Assembly: GCA_963854735.1 (NCBI GenBank)
Contig: OY978101.1
Coordinates: forward strand, 1,612,001-1,676,000
Source: Marvania coccoides
Lineage: Eukaryota; Chlorophyta; Trebouxiophyceae; Chlorellales; Chlorellaceae
Length of the DNA stretch: 64,000 nt
Direction: 5' to 3'
Each line of letters starts with the position of its first letter. Within the stretch, counting starts at the first letter, position 1. Below, one piece after another: positions 9,501 to 20,478 of the stretch. The notes under the pieces were generated by a model. The model worked only from the letters and a program-made list of their open reading frames with translations, was not told where the DNA came from and searched no databases. The translations under genes were made by a program, and so were the position numbers.

Positions 9501-12352
9501 AGCTCTAGAGGACTGCCCCGCTGGCAGCAGCACCTCCCCCGGCACCGTCCCCGCTGCCGTTCACTCCCGCCTGTACGAGGTACTGGCCACCGCAGCGATG
9601 CAGTACGCCGGGTTCATTTTCCGAATGAGTGAGTCCCAAGGTTGCTACCTGGTGGCCTTCTCCTCCCCCGTGGACGCCATCCGCTTCTGTCACACCGCCC
9701 AGGTGCTGCTCATGTACGCGTTCTGGCCGCCAGAGTGCTCCGAGTGGTGCGGCAAATCAAGCATCGCTCCCGATGGCAAAGCTCTCTTCAAGGGGCCGCG
9801 CCTGGCCATGGCCGTGCACGAGAGCAACGACTACAGCACCCGACCCGTTCCCCGCCCTCGCGCTTCCCCAGACGGAGCTGACACGCTGACGGATTACCTG
9901 GGTCCGGCCGAGGAGGTTGTGAGGGTGCTCAGCGAAGTGGCTCACGGAGGGCAGGCGAGTAGCAGAGAAGCAGTTTATTATATTAGCTTTCCCTTTTTTT
10001 ATTTCTATTATACATATTTCTTTTTCTTTTAGGGTTGTCGCAAATTTGGATATGGTTACAGAATTTTTTTGAAGATTAAAATGTGTTTCCCCCCCCCTCC
10101 AATAAAATCTTCAGGTTGTCTTGAGCGAGCCCGCCTGGAAGTCGGTGCAAGACCAGCTGCCAGGCCAGCCGCAGGTCATCTCCCTGGGCGCCCACGCCCT
10201 GGAGGACCCCGCCTTCCCTGGCCCAGCCATGCTGATGGAGGTCATGCCGCAGGTGTTGGCCAAGCGCTCGTTCCCTCCCCCCCAAAAGGCCAGAATGGTG
10301 GAGCCAGGGTTCCGCGACGCACCCTCCGCCGCCATCGACGTGTCCATCGCGCACATGCGCGTGGTCAAGCCCGCCGCGGTGGAGGCGGCCGAGGCAGCGG
10401 GGGCCAGCCTCTCCGACGAGGCCATTCTGCGCATTATTACTGCGTACAACGTGGCTTTGGCGCGTGCGGTGCGTGCTGCGCGGTCGCTGCTGCGAGTGCA
10501 CGGCGGGTATGAGTGCAAGGAGCCTGAGCCTGGCAAGCTGACGCTGGCCTTCAGCTCTCTAGACTCGGCGGTGAGGTGGTCGGCGGCGCTGCAGCGCGCG
10601 CTGCTAGAAGTGCACTGGCCGCGGGAGGTGCTGAGCTGGGATGAGTGCAGGGAGGGGCGCGAGGGCGAGGAGGAGGACGAAGAGGAGCTAGCTGAGTCTG
10701 TTGGATACGCTGACAGCGGCCCTGCTGGCAGCGCCCACGACATCAACGCTTCGGCGTTTGCGGTGCCAGGCGGGGCGGTGCTGTGGCGGGGCCTGCGGGT
10801 GCGTGTGGGCATCGCCTGCGGCATCCCCACATCTAAAGCGCCGCTCAACACGGGCAGGGCAGATTACTTCGGCACAATCCCCAACCTGGCGGCCAGGCTT
10901 ATGAGCCTGGCGGAGCCGGGGCAGGTGCTGCTGGACGGCGCTAAGCTGTCGTCCCTGCGGTCGCTGAACTGGAGCCAGGACGTGGGCATGCTGCCCGGCA
11001 ACGACGCCTTCCCTGAAGGCCTCGAAATCGCCTCTCTGGGGCAATTTTCGGTCAAGGGGCTGGACGAGCTGCGCACCGTGTACGCTGTGCAGCCTGTGGG
11101 GCTGTCTGGGAGGTGTTTCAACGACAGCCCAGCTCTGGTCCGGCCCACGTCAACCAGCATCACCAGAAGAATGCACTCGCTGCGGCGGGGGGGAGACCCC
11201 TCAGCCAACCCTGCCAGCACTGAATCTCCCCCCGCCGCTGCCAAGCGTCCCTTTGTGTTCTCCTCCATCTCCAGGAGCGGCAGCGTTACCGGCAACGGCT
11301 TGGGGCCCCGCGGCAACGCCACCAGCCACCCTCTCCTGCGGTCCACCTCGATTTTCAGCGATGTCTCGGACGGACAGCAGGGTGTGCAGCCAAGCTATCA
11401 CTCAGGGCGCTCTGGCGCGTTCTCCAGCGCCACATCCGCCGGCGGCAGTGCTGGCGCTCCTTGGGTATTCAGGGGGCTCAGCAACCTGGTGCGAAAGCAG
11501 CACCACCCCCACAGCCTGCCGTCCCCCACCTCTGGAAGCCCTAGGTCTGCAGGGGAGAGCGGCGGGTTCGTGGCTGTGCCCATTCTGTCGAGCTTTGGTG
11601 TCCGCAGCGATGCTGACAGCGCGATGAACACTCGCCCCCACAACCTCCCGCCGGCCTCCATGCAGGCCAGCAGCTTTCATAGCGACGGAACATTCATGAC
11701 CGCTGCCTCTGCTGACGCCCGCAGCACCACAACGTCTGCTGTGCCCATCGCTGGAACCGTCCGCCCCCCCACCGCCAGCGCCGGCGTGTCCCTGCGCGAC
11801 GTGTCCGACTGGAGCTGTCCGGGTTCCCTGTTCGAGACCCCGACCGCCAACAGCGCGGTTGACCACTGGGACGCTGGCATCGCCATGGAGGCGGTGCTGA
11901 AGGTCGACGGTCTAGACATCCCGTCGCGGCAGGAGACGCCGTTTGGGAGCACGCTGGACGAGCTCGAGCATGGGCGGTCCATCAACCGGCGGTGGAGCTT
12001 CGATTCTGGGTCTACAGCCAGGGAGGTTGTGCCGCCCCGCTCAGGGCTGACCATTAACACCGATGCCGTTACCCCCCTGGCTAGTGGCCGACAGAGCCTG
12101 GACCGGACTCAGCCGTTGAACAAGGAGGAGGGCGGCGGGGGTGGGGCCGCGCTGCAGTTTGCGCAGCAGCTGGCGCAGCTGTTTGTGGATCGACGGCGGC
12201 AGAGCACCACGGCGGCGAAAGACAAGGAGCGGGGCGGTACCACGAGCCCAATGAAGACGTCGTGGCTGGTGGGAAAGCTGCGCGGCGGCAGCAAGGAGGC
12301 GACACCCTCTGGCAGCCCAACGAAACTATACAACACCAAGAACAAGCGATGA
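6520..12352 (+). CDS. LRR-Fn3 receptor-like protein with three class III nucleotide cyclase domains
   Basis: Exons 6520-7021, 7123-7162, 7290-9307, 9503-9954 and 10115-12352 give 1749 residues. Seen in order: signal peptide (1-27); LRR N-terminal cap and a few leucine-rich repeats (28-200); Cys-rich linker; two fibronectin-III-like domains (about 235-525); one transmembrane helix (about 533-556); cyclase domain 1 (about 605-815) with both metal-binding aspartates, ITDLEGST (D616) and TEGDAF (D659); a degenerate cyclase domain 2 (about 840-1015); cyclase domain 3 (about 1050-1325) with GRADYFGTIPNLAARL (N1261, R1265) but no metal aspartates; then a Ser/Gly-rich disordered tail of about 400 residues. 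It should bind an extracellular ligand and make cAMP or cGMP inside; I cannot tell which. Intron 4 (9955-10114) has a GC donor, and the join restores the cyclase motif HGGQVVLSEPAW. Exon 2 is only 40 nt. Confidence 0.85.
9308..9502 (+). other. Stop-free, frame-preserving hydrophobic intron in the cyclase gene
   Basis: Bounded by CTCG|GTGAGAG and CTGCAG. It is 195 nt long, a multiple of three, has no in-frame stop, and would encode 65 mostly hydrophobic residues including LLLIFYYAIILVGLLFFAH. AT-rich like the other introns, so it is called as an intron, but retention would keep the frame. Confidence 0.7.
9955..10114 (+). other. GC-AG intron (cyclase gene, intron 4)
   Basis: Donor GGGCAG|GCGAGT, acceptor TCTTCAG. 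Splicing is phase 0 and joins HGGQ to VVLSEPAW, a continuous class III cyclase motif. Confidence 0.85.
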
Positions 12353-12609
12353 CAAAAAACTAACCCACCTACCCTGGTCGGTGGTTGACCGTTATTTCCC
12401 TGACTGCGAGATTGTTTTTTTAACGCTTTGTTGCTATTTATTTAATTTTTGGAACCACCCAACAACCACTCGTACAATCTTTCATCAGCAAAAATCTTTC
12501 TTTTTGTGTGTGCCAGCAAAGGTGCAGACACCGATGATTTTGATTGAATCTAGTTGTACTCCCTGTTCGCATTGTTTTCCTATTTTATTTGTAGCTCCCA
12601 CAGATTGAG

Positions 12610-14058
12610 ATGGCGGCATCAGAGCCGCAGCAACAATCTAAATTCAAATGTAAAATGCGTGAGCTGTGGACGTTTGTGAAGAAATGGTGGCTGCCTTTGA
12701 ACTTTTTGGTGGCGGTGCTCGTGGCCATGTTGGCGCCCGCTCCAGGAAAGGCTGTGGTTTCCGTAGAGGTAAAAAAACTATACGTCGAACAGATTTCAAA
12801 ATGTTCATCAAATTATTTTTTTTCTTGAATACGCACCATAACCCGGGTACTCTTTCGTTCTCTTTGTGTAATATATTTGATCAATTATTTCGATGAATTA
12901 CCATTTATTTTTATATCGGCGCATGTCCATCGAAAACTTATTGTCCAACAATTATGCGTGCAGGCCGGCCCCTTCCGCCTGGTAGAGATGATCAACATCA
13001 TCATTGTCTTCCTCATTTCCGGCCTCACTCTCAACACCGCCGAAATCCACAAAGTGAAGGAGTACTGGCCAGGCATGGTGTGGGGCCTCGTGTCTATTCT
13101 CGGAATCACGCCCTGCCTAGGCTTCGCCTTCAAAGCCATCCCGTTCACGCCTCACGAGTTTGGAGCGGGCCTCGCCATCTTCTCTGCCGCTCCTACCACC
13201 CTGGGCGTTGGCGCTGCCCTGGTGCGCAGCTGCAAAGGAAACGACTCTCTGGCGCTGCTCCTCATGACCATCACCAGCCTGCTGTCGGTCTTCACCATCC
13301 CGGTGTGGCTGAAGGCCCTGGTGGGCTCAAGCTACGCGCTGGATTTCGACATAGGGCAGATGTTCTGGCAGCTCATAGTGACGGTGCTGGTTCCCTCGGT
13401 GGTAGGCAAGGCAGCGAGGGAGCTCATCCCCCCGGTACGCCGCTTCGCCCAGCACTACAAGGAGTACCTGGGCATGTTTGCGGTGTCCAACCTGGCATTC
13501 ATCGTGTGGCAGTCTCTAAGCGGTGCACAAGAGGTGCTTGTCGACCAACAGTTTGTCAGCATTCTCTACATCATCATCGCGGCCATTGTACAGCACCTCA
13601 TCTACCTGGCGTTCAACGCGGTGGTCATCGTGTTTGCCTTCAAAATGGCCATCGAGGAGGGCGTTGCCGTGTGGGTCATGGCCTCCCAAAAGTCAGCCCC
13701 AGTGGCGGTGACTGTCATCACCTACGTGACCTCGGTGGTGGCCACGCAGGGGCTGCTGTCGCTGCCGTGCATCATCGGGCAGCTGGCGCAGATCTTCATC
13801 GGATCCGGGTTTGCGCCGTTTGTGGCCAGGCGGGTGCTGCGGGTGCAGGCAGCCAGGAAGCAGAAGATCGCTGACGAGTCTGGTGTTGACGGGGGTGAGG
13901 GAGGAGGTGTGCCTACTGCTGCGGTGGAGGGTGACGACGTGAGCAACAAGGCCGACCTTGCCAAGGGAGCGAGCGCCGAGTCAGCGGGAGCTCCGCAGCT
14001 GGAGGAGGTGGCAGTGGAGCTTTTGCCATCTATCGGTGGTGTGGAAACGCACAAATAA
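12610..14058 (+). CDS. Bile acid:sodium symporter family carrier (SLC10A7/RCH1/BASS4-like)
   Basis: Exons 12610-12768 and 12964-14058 (GT-AG) give 417 residues. The protein is a multi-pass membrane carrier: about nine or ten hydrophobic helices, the first in KKWWLPLNFLVAVLVAMLA, then blocks such as FLISGLTLNTAEI, APTTLGVGAALV, and MASQKSAPVAVTVITYV, followed by a soluble acidic C-terminal tail. The layout and the short loops match the SLC10A7/RCH1 branch rather than classic plastid BASS pyruvate carriers; this subfamily call is moderate. SLC10A7-type proteins influence calcium entry and Golgi glycosylation in animals and fungi. No transit peptide is obvious. It lies 257 bp downstream of the cyclase gene on the same strand. 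Confidence 0.82.
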
Positions 14059-15074
14059 TTAATGAAATAATGGGCATCCTGATGCTGCCTGAGTGCGACA
14101 GTAGTAGAGGGCGTATTTCTGTTTAGTTCAACAACTGATATCGAGTACTGAATTGAGAGGGCAGTTCAATAACATTCTTTTCGATGCAGTTTTAAATCTT
14201 GTTTTCTTCCAGGCCTCGGGGCCTGGCATGATTGTTTTTTTCTCTCTTCAAGGCGCTGTTTGTGTCATGGGGACCTCTGTGTACGTTCTTTCTTTCTAAA
14301 TAAAAAAATTGTGCATAAATTACTCTTAATCTTTTGGTCTACTTTTTTTGGTCTCCTTCCAATGAAGGAGAGAGAATGAATTCCTACGCGCACGGCTTTC
14401 ACTAACGTGCCAGTCTGCTACGGGTTCTTAGTTGCCCTTTTGTGCGGACTTAAGACCCTGTAATGTATGTATGTATGCAAGCGTTTTTTTTTTAATGTTA
14501 TTGTCTTGGTAAAAAAAACATTACGAATATATATATAAATATTAGTTAATATAAGATAAAAAGAAAAATACATACTGTGTGGCATAGAAAGAGAAAGAAT
14601 GCACAGCTCTTTGTTTTACAGTAAATATTAGAATAGGTAGGCTCCGTCCATGTGCATGTTGCCGTAAAATCTCGCTTCCTGGAACTCGGGACATTGATCC
14701 TAGTAGTTTTTCTTGGGGGGGGGGGCTGCTCAAGTATAGTGGGGGCTGCTATAATGAGGTGTTTGTATGCTAGGGGCCGGCAGGAAGCAGATACAATGCG
14801 AGGGTTTGGGGATCCAATTTGAGCCAAAGCAGTGCGGCAGTGAGCTCCCGGCTTAATTGTTAGGACCAAGCTTGCCAGTATGCTGTGTGGCCTTTGTTGC
14901 CGTCTCTGTGCGGAGGATAAACCCTCAAATTTGTATTTTTTTTGTATAATATTAGTAAGAATTGACGGAAAGAATTGACGACCATTCATTCACCCATTGC
15001 GCACGAGTCAAAAGGCGTGAGAAATCTTCTACTGGTAGAAGGGGGAAAATTGTACCAGTGACAGTAGCCTCCCG
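14059..15074. other. Convergent intergenic region, about 1 kb
   Basis: Lies between the stops of the carrier and the lipocalin-like gene. It holds two small hairpins: arms 14209-14215/14220-14226 (CCAGGCC with loop TCGG) and 14352-14359/14364-14371 (TCTCCTTC with loop CAAT). A reverse-strand ORF at 14546-14989 (147 codons from an ATG or alternative start) has no recognisable domain and overlaps simple AT-rich sequence, so it is not called. No tRNA-like B box was seen. Confidence 0.5.
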
Positions 15075-15758
15075 TCATAGCCTTTCCCTGCGAAACACCG
15101 TCTTGTAGCGCGTTTCTTGGCCCGTCGCCTTCATTTTCATTTCCGTCACCTGCTCCAGCGTGTGCCCGTCCTGGTGCAGAATGAACATGTCCCGCCCAAT
15201 GCCACCATACGGCTCGTCAAACTCCACTTCAATCACAGGATGCCCTTCCGCGTTCCTCGCCACTCGCCCAACGTGCTTCCCTCGCCGCTTATCCCGCCTA
15301 GGGTGCTCTACTTCTTCTCCGCTCCACGGGTACCGCTCCACTATGTCCAGCACGCCTCCAGCCTTCATCACGGTGACGAAGTGGGTGTCTGTCTCCTCCA
15401 CCTTCATGGTATTCAGCACGTTGATTGCTTGCCGAAGCACCCACGGCAGTGCCACCATGTCGCACGCCTCCTGCATGGAGTCGCTGGCGCTGCGGTCTTT
15501 CTTCCACACGCCGGTGAGCGTGGGCTTGGGAAAGGCGCGCTCCGCCTGCTGCGCGACGTCCAGAGCTTCAGTTACGAGGAGGGAGGAGCGGTGGAGGGGG
15601 CGCAGCTTGGTAGACAGGCGGGTGGCGGGGGTGCTGAGGGGCGAAGAAGAAGGGGTTGTGGATTGGCGCAGGGGAAAGCAGCCTAGGCGGTGCAGCGCCG
15701 CTTGCACGGTGGTCACTAGACCGCAGGCAGCGGGAGGGTTGCTGCCACAGCCTTGCAT
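15075..15758 (-). CDS. Conserved-looking lipocalin-like protein, plastid-targeted (predicted)
   Basis: A single exon of 227 residues from the ATG at 15758. Residues 1-70 are rich in Ser, Thr, Arg and Leu and poor in acidic residues, as in plastid transit peptides. The mature part begins with LTGVWKKDRSASDSMQEAC and runs as alternating short strands (THFVTVMKAGGVLDIVERY, HPVIEVEFDEPYGGIGRDM, GQETRYKTVFRRE), a pattern like the small beta-barrels of the lipocalin and fatty-acid-binding families. I do not recognise a named family and infer only that it may bind a small hydrophobic ligand. It is divergent from the VPS50 gene. Confidence 0.7.
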   Translation of the reverse strand: MQGCGSNPPAACGLVTTVQAALHRLGCFPLRQSTTPSSSPLSTPATRLSTKLRPLHRSSLLVTEALDVAQQAERAFPKPTLTGVWKKDRSASDSMQEACDMVALPWVLRQAINVLNTMKVEETDTHFVTVMKAGGVLDIVERYPWSGEEVEHPRRDKRRGKHVGRVARNAEGHPVIEVEFDEPYGGIGRDMFILHQDGHTLEQVTEMKMKATGQETRYKTVFRRERL

Positions 15759-16183
15759 TGCTGCAGGTGCACCGCGGGTTTATTGGGGGGGAGGGGGGCT
15801 GGTGATGTCAGATGTCACCAGAGGGGTTTAAGTTGCCGCAATACTGCTATTTCACTTTCAAACCAGCATTGTTGTTATTGATTGATGATCTGATCCCAAA
15901 ACCTCCGAATTCTTTAGAATGAAGGATCGGAGGTCCTTATAAAAAAGATAGTATTGTTATTCAAAAAGGCACGCGTAAAACTCGTTGCACAACAATCAAG
16001 AGGTATAAACTTTTTATTTATTTATGACTGGCGTAAACCACTTCTACGGGCTTTCAAATTTTTTTATTCAATTTAATAAATAATACACACCTAAAGCTTG
16101 CTAGAATAGGGTCGTCTCGATCAAAATAATGACACCAGACGTGACACTTGAATTTTCAATCGACCTTTAAAGCAGCACAAAGG
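15759..16183. promoter_or_regulatory. Divergent intergenic region, lipocalin-like / VPS50
   Basis: AT-rich gap of 425 bp between two divergent ATGs. An imperfect palindrome flanks 15898-15937 (CCTCCGAATTCTTT... and ...ATCGGAGG). Nothing else was seen. Confidence 0.4.
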
Positions 16184-19100
16184 ATGAACGAGTCTTCGCC
16201 AGGGTTCCTGGCGAAGCTCGCCAGCTCGCTGCGGGGGCGTCGCTCCAACGCGCCCGCCGAGCGCCCTCCTTCCAGCGCCAGCACCGCCAAGAGTCCGTCG
16301 CCGCTTCCTTATGGCGTTGAACTCGTGATGGAGACCGCAGAGGAGCGAGAGGCCCACCTCAACTCCCTGCCCGACGTCTACTTCGACCCCCCTGGCCACA
16401 GCGACACCCTGGACCACGAGCTGAAGGAGCTGCCGCTGGCCGTCAACGCTGATGAGCTGGAGGCCGCTGCTGACCGTCGCACCACCTCCCTCGAGATAGT
16501 CAGCGAGAAGCTGACGCAGCACATCCTCAGAAACTACGACGCATTCGCGGAGGGCGTGCAAGAGGTAATCGGGGTTGAAGAACTGGTAGAAGCGGCTATG
16601 CTGCGGACAAAAGTGGCCAGGGAGCAGCTGGCGCTGGCGTCGGGGCAAGTAAGCAAGGGGGTGGGCGTGTGGCGCAACACCCAGCGCAAGCGCGCGCTCT
16701 CCAGCCTGCTGGAGGTTCTGCTGCAGGTGCGAAGGGCAGCAGAACTGGCTGACGCTTTGGAGGTGGCGCTCTCAGAGGGCGATTTCTGCGGGGCGCTGTG
16801 GCTGTGCGACCTGTGCGCAACGGCCACTGCGACGCTGGGCTCTGAGGTCCGTGTGGCTGGCAGCTTAGAGGCAAGGGCGTTGTCTGGGTTTGGGGAAGCA
16901 TTGGCAGAAATGAGGGGCACGCTGTCAGCGCTGGCCACAGACTTCCAGCCAGAAAGCGCGCGCGCTATACTGCAGGGCTACGCGCTTTTGGCCGCCAGCC
17001 GCAGCGTGCACGGCATCGATGTGGACCCTGGAAGAGACGCGCTGGCAGCGTTCTCCGCTGCGCCCGCTGCAGCTGCGCAGAAGGTGCTGCGGGGCGTGCT
17101 GCTGGTGCGTCCGGGGCTGGAGGAGGCGGCTGCAGCGGCGCCGGGGCTGCAGGCTCTGGTGGCATTGCTTCCGTCGGATTTATTTAGAATTTGTTTGGCA
17201 CGGGTCATGATGGTGGTGTGGGACATTCTGGCCGCGCACCACGCCATGGAGGAGTGGCACGTGCACACAGACACGATGGAAATAGCATCTGGCTGGTTAT
17301 CTGGCCGCAGCTCTCCAAAAACGTCAGAAAATTTGGCAGCAGCGGCAGAAGGAGACGAGATGAGCAGTTGTGGTGATGGCGGAGTGCAAGCCGCCGAGGA
17401 TGATGCGCTGCGAGAAGCACTATCTTCTGTGCAGAAACAGATAGCCGAGGGTTTGAATCGCAGCCGGGGTCGACTTTGGGAGGAGGCTTCGAGGGTGGTT
17501 GGAGTGCTGTTGGGCAGCCCTGGGGCGGTGGACGGGGAGCACTTCATGCAGGTCGTGGCGTGGACAGAGCGGCTGGTGGGCGCTGGCGAGGCTTTTTCCA
17601 GGGCGGATGCATCGGCGCTGCGGGGGGTGCTGCAGCGGCAGGCTGGGGCGTTTTTTCGGGCATACCACGAGTCCAACCTGGAGGCGCTGAACTCGATGCT
17701 GGACAAAGAGGTGTGGAAGCGGCTGCCAGTGGAGCTGCCGCTGCTGTGCGATCACGCTGCTGCTCATGCTGTTGCGGGTCCTTCTTCTGAACGGGGGGAG
17801 CACGCAGATGGTGGCGACAGAGCGGGAGGTGGCGCGACAGCGTTTGAGGAGCTGGTCAAGCTGGGCAATCCCTGGCGCAAGCAGCATCGAGGTGAGCTTT
17901 TTCAATCCTAAACCAACGGCGTTCATTTCTTTAAACATTAACCACGTCTATTCATTTTTTCAAATCCAGGCAACGGCTTTCCAGGTGCTGCCCCACCACC
18001 TTCCTCCGTGCCTGCTCCTAGGCTGGGTTTCAGCGGCGCCTCCATTCTCGACGACAACAGCAGAGGGCTGGAGGTGGACGAAAACGGGCTGCACCGCTCA
18101 TCCTCAGACAGGGAAACCGCGCGAAGCAGCAGTGCCGATGGCGAGTCAGCAACAACAGCAGCAGCAGCAGCAGACACATGCACTTCGCCCTCTCGCCCTT
18201 TTTCCACCACAAACTCTTCGTGGCGGGTGGCCAAGTGGATGCGAGACTACGCTTCCCTGATGATGACCCTCCCCGGTACCTCTCCTGCTATCTTCACTGG
18301 AATTTGCGAGCTCTTCGACCTGTACGTGCTGCACGTGTACCTGGCGTTTGGTGGGGGCGGTCTGCTGCTCGACAGGGCTGCCCCTCCGGGCGTTGTTGCC
18401 TCTTCCACCGCTGCTGCGACCGCTGGCACTGCGGCCCCTGAGTCGGAGGGCCTTTCGCCTGAGCTGAAAGCCGCCTTGCAGCACATTGCGCTGGGAAGCA
18501 TGTCGAAGTACAGGGGGCTGCTCACCGCGGCGCACCCCGGGTCGAAACTGGCCAGGGCGCTAGCGCCTGGCGGGGCGGCGGACAAGGGGCCCATGGCGCA
18601 GCACGCGAAGCAGGCCGACGCTGGTTCCCCTGGGCGCTCGAATGACACGGCGCTAGCGCACTCTGGCAACCTCTACGGGCTGGTGGAGCGCTTCGCAGCT
18701 GGGGATTCCGCAGTGGCGTTGGCTCGGGCGCTGGCAGCAGCACGGCCGTCCCTGGAGAGCGCGCTGCCTGCCGCGGAGGAGAAAATCGCGGTGGAGTCCT
18801 ACTGCGAGCGCGCATTTGCCACCGCTGTGGAGTTAAAGGACGCGCTGATGCGGCAGGGCTGCCGTCTGATGCTTCCGCTGCACTGGGTGCCTGAATCTGT
18901 GGCTGGGGGGCCCTACCAAGCCTCGGAACCGCCCTCCGAGCCGGCGCCATGGACTGCACAGCTGTCTCGCCAGCTCGAGCTCTTTGCAGCGCAGCTGGAT
19001 CACTCAGAAGACCTGGCGCCGGGGGTGGCAGCAGCAATGTGGCCGCAGGCAGAGTCCCTGCTGGTGGCTGCAATGGTGGAAGGATTTTCGAGAGTGAAGC

Positions 19101-19444
19101 GCTGCTCCCTGGAGGGCCGGTCCGCGATGTCTGCTGACCTGCAGGCCGTCAACCACGCTCTGACGAGGAGGGGAGGCGGAGAGCGGCCAGGAGCGCGTGC
19201 TGCGCTACGGCTGCGGCTGGCTGATGACTATGTCAAGGCCTTTTATGTGCCGCTGCCTGACCTGCCGGCGTGGTCGGCATCGCACCCTGGGTACCCAATC
19301 GGCCAGGTGAAGGCGCTGGCAGCGTGCATAGCAGACAGCAGCGGGATGAAGAAGAAAGAGGCAGCTGCGGCGCTGGCCAAAGTGGAGGTAGAGCTGAGCT
19401 TGCAGCACAGCGCGAAGATGGGCATCCAGCCATCGTCAAACTGA
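16184..19444 (+). CDS. VPS50: VPS50/syndetin, subunit of the EARP tethering complex
   Basis: Exons 16184-17891 and 17970-19444 (GT-AG, join through a Gly codon) give 1060 residues. Syndetin replaces VPS54 in the GARP-like EARP complex that tethers recycling endosomal vesicles. Seen: a basic low-complexity leader, then the diagnostic N-terminal block IVSEKLTQHILRNYDAFAEG, a helical VPS54-N-like region to about residue 300, and the C-terminal block DDYVKAFYVPLPDLPAWSASHP, which matches the syndetin C-terminal domain. Low-complexity linkers rich in Ala, Ser and Gly interrupt the middle. The ATG at 16184 is the first in frame. Confidence 0.85.
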
Positions 19445-19706
19445 CATTTTTGATTGCTTTCTTATTGTTTTTCTACAAGTGGTAATAAAATTTAAACCCA
19501 TTACCAAACACGTTTTATTTATTTTTCTTTTTACTGCTTGTACATGCAGCATGGCATATCACTTTGTATAAATATATTCGTGCATTATCTTTTTGCATGA
19601 TAATAAAGAGGCGAGAACCAGAGCATAGAAAATGGCAGGATAAAATAAATGGTGCTAATGAATGAAATGCACGCCTTTTTTTTTGCAACAATATCCGTTC
19701 ATTGCC

Positions 19707-20402
19707 TTAGTCGTCAAAGCGAGTGTGCTTGCCTGTGGGGGTGGGGATGCCAAGCAGCAGCACCCTTGTGTCGGCAGCCGCCTCTGCCTCGTCCTCGAAC
19801 TTCGTCACCTTGCCCTCGGGCTCGGGCACGCCGCGGAGAATGGTGCGCCGTGCCGACAGGCCGCCATCCAGCTGCAGCGCCCCCAGGAGAGCGGTCAGGG
19901 ACACCTCTTCAGCGGTGGAGCTGTCGGGGGAGGACGGCACGTCTTCGCCCTCCACCTCTTCCTCGACGTCCACGAAGGCCTCCTCGTCGTCCTCTGAGTC
20001 CGCCTCGACCTCGATCTCTCCTTCCTCGGGGGCAGGCACTGCAGGCAGCGGCATGGCAGCGGCATCTTTGTCCGTGGAAGGGAACGGAGAAGACGCCGCT
20101 GGCTTGGTGGAAGCGACTTCGGTGTCGGGGGAGGGCTTGGCCACGGTGAAGGGGGTGCCGATCATGCATTCCAGCGAGATGTCTTCGACACGATCTTCCA
20201 CTCGGTAGCTCGGTATCAGCGAGCTCTGCCGCTGAATTCCCGGGGTGGCATCGGCGTGATCAGCACCATTTCCAGCTTTTAGGGAGGCTTCCACGGCCAG
20301 ATTTTTGATGGGCGAGGGGTGGTTGAGATCGAGGTTTCCTCTTTGGACAGTCTGCTCCTCAGCGCGGGCGCGGCTGCGGGTGCGGCGCGGTGTGGTGTTC
20401 AT
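19707..20402 (-). CDS. Acidic, disordered protein of unknown function with a duplicated C-terminal motif
   Basis: A single exon of 231 residues, start 20402. The N-terminus is basic (TPRRTRSRARAEE); the middle has a long acidic run (about 127-157) and looks disordered. The last 50 residues carry the same motif twice: RTILRGVPEPEGKVTKFED and, at the very C-terminus, RVLLLGIPTPTGKHTRFDD. The consensus is L-x-G-x-P-x-P-x-G-K-x-T-[KR]-F-[DE]-D. Duplicated short motifs in a disordered tail usually dock a partner, but I do not know which. It shares a 76-bp divergent promoter with the ATPase-like gene. Confidence 0.65.
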   Translation of the reverse strand: MNTTPRRTRSRARAEEQTVQRGNLDLNHPSPIKNLAVEASLKAGNGADHADATPGIQRQSSLIPSYRVEDRVEDISLECMIGTPFTVAKPSPDTEVASTKPAASSPFPSTDKDAAAMPLPAVPAPEEGEIEVEADSEDDEEAFVDVEEEVEGEDVPSSPDSSTAEEVSLTALLGALQLDGGLSARRTILRGVPEPEGKVTKFEDEAEAAADTRVLLLGIPTPTGKHTRFDD

Positions 20403-20478
20403 CCTTCGAATATTAAGTAGAAATTGATAAATTAAAAACCTCGAGCAGATTCCAACTAAAATTTTCAACGGCTCAACC
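20403..20478. promoter_or_regulatory. 76-bp head-to-head promoter
   Basis: Only 76 bp of AT-rich DNA separates the start codon of the acidic protein (reverse strand) from that of the ATPase-like gene (forward strand), so the two promoters and 5' UTRs must share or overlap. Confidence 0.5.

Noticed and set aside
14546..14989. Reverse ORF of 147 codons in the 1-kb gap
   Set aside because: Odd composition, overlaps a G-run and AT-rich tracts, no domain or supporting splice sites.
18140..18180. CAG/GCA trinucleotide runs (also near 23080, 24990 and 25555)
   Set aside because: They encode short Ala or Gln tracts inside VPS50 and BRCA2; common in GC-rich algal genes and not separate elements.
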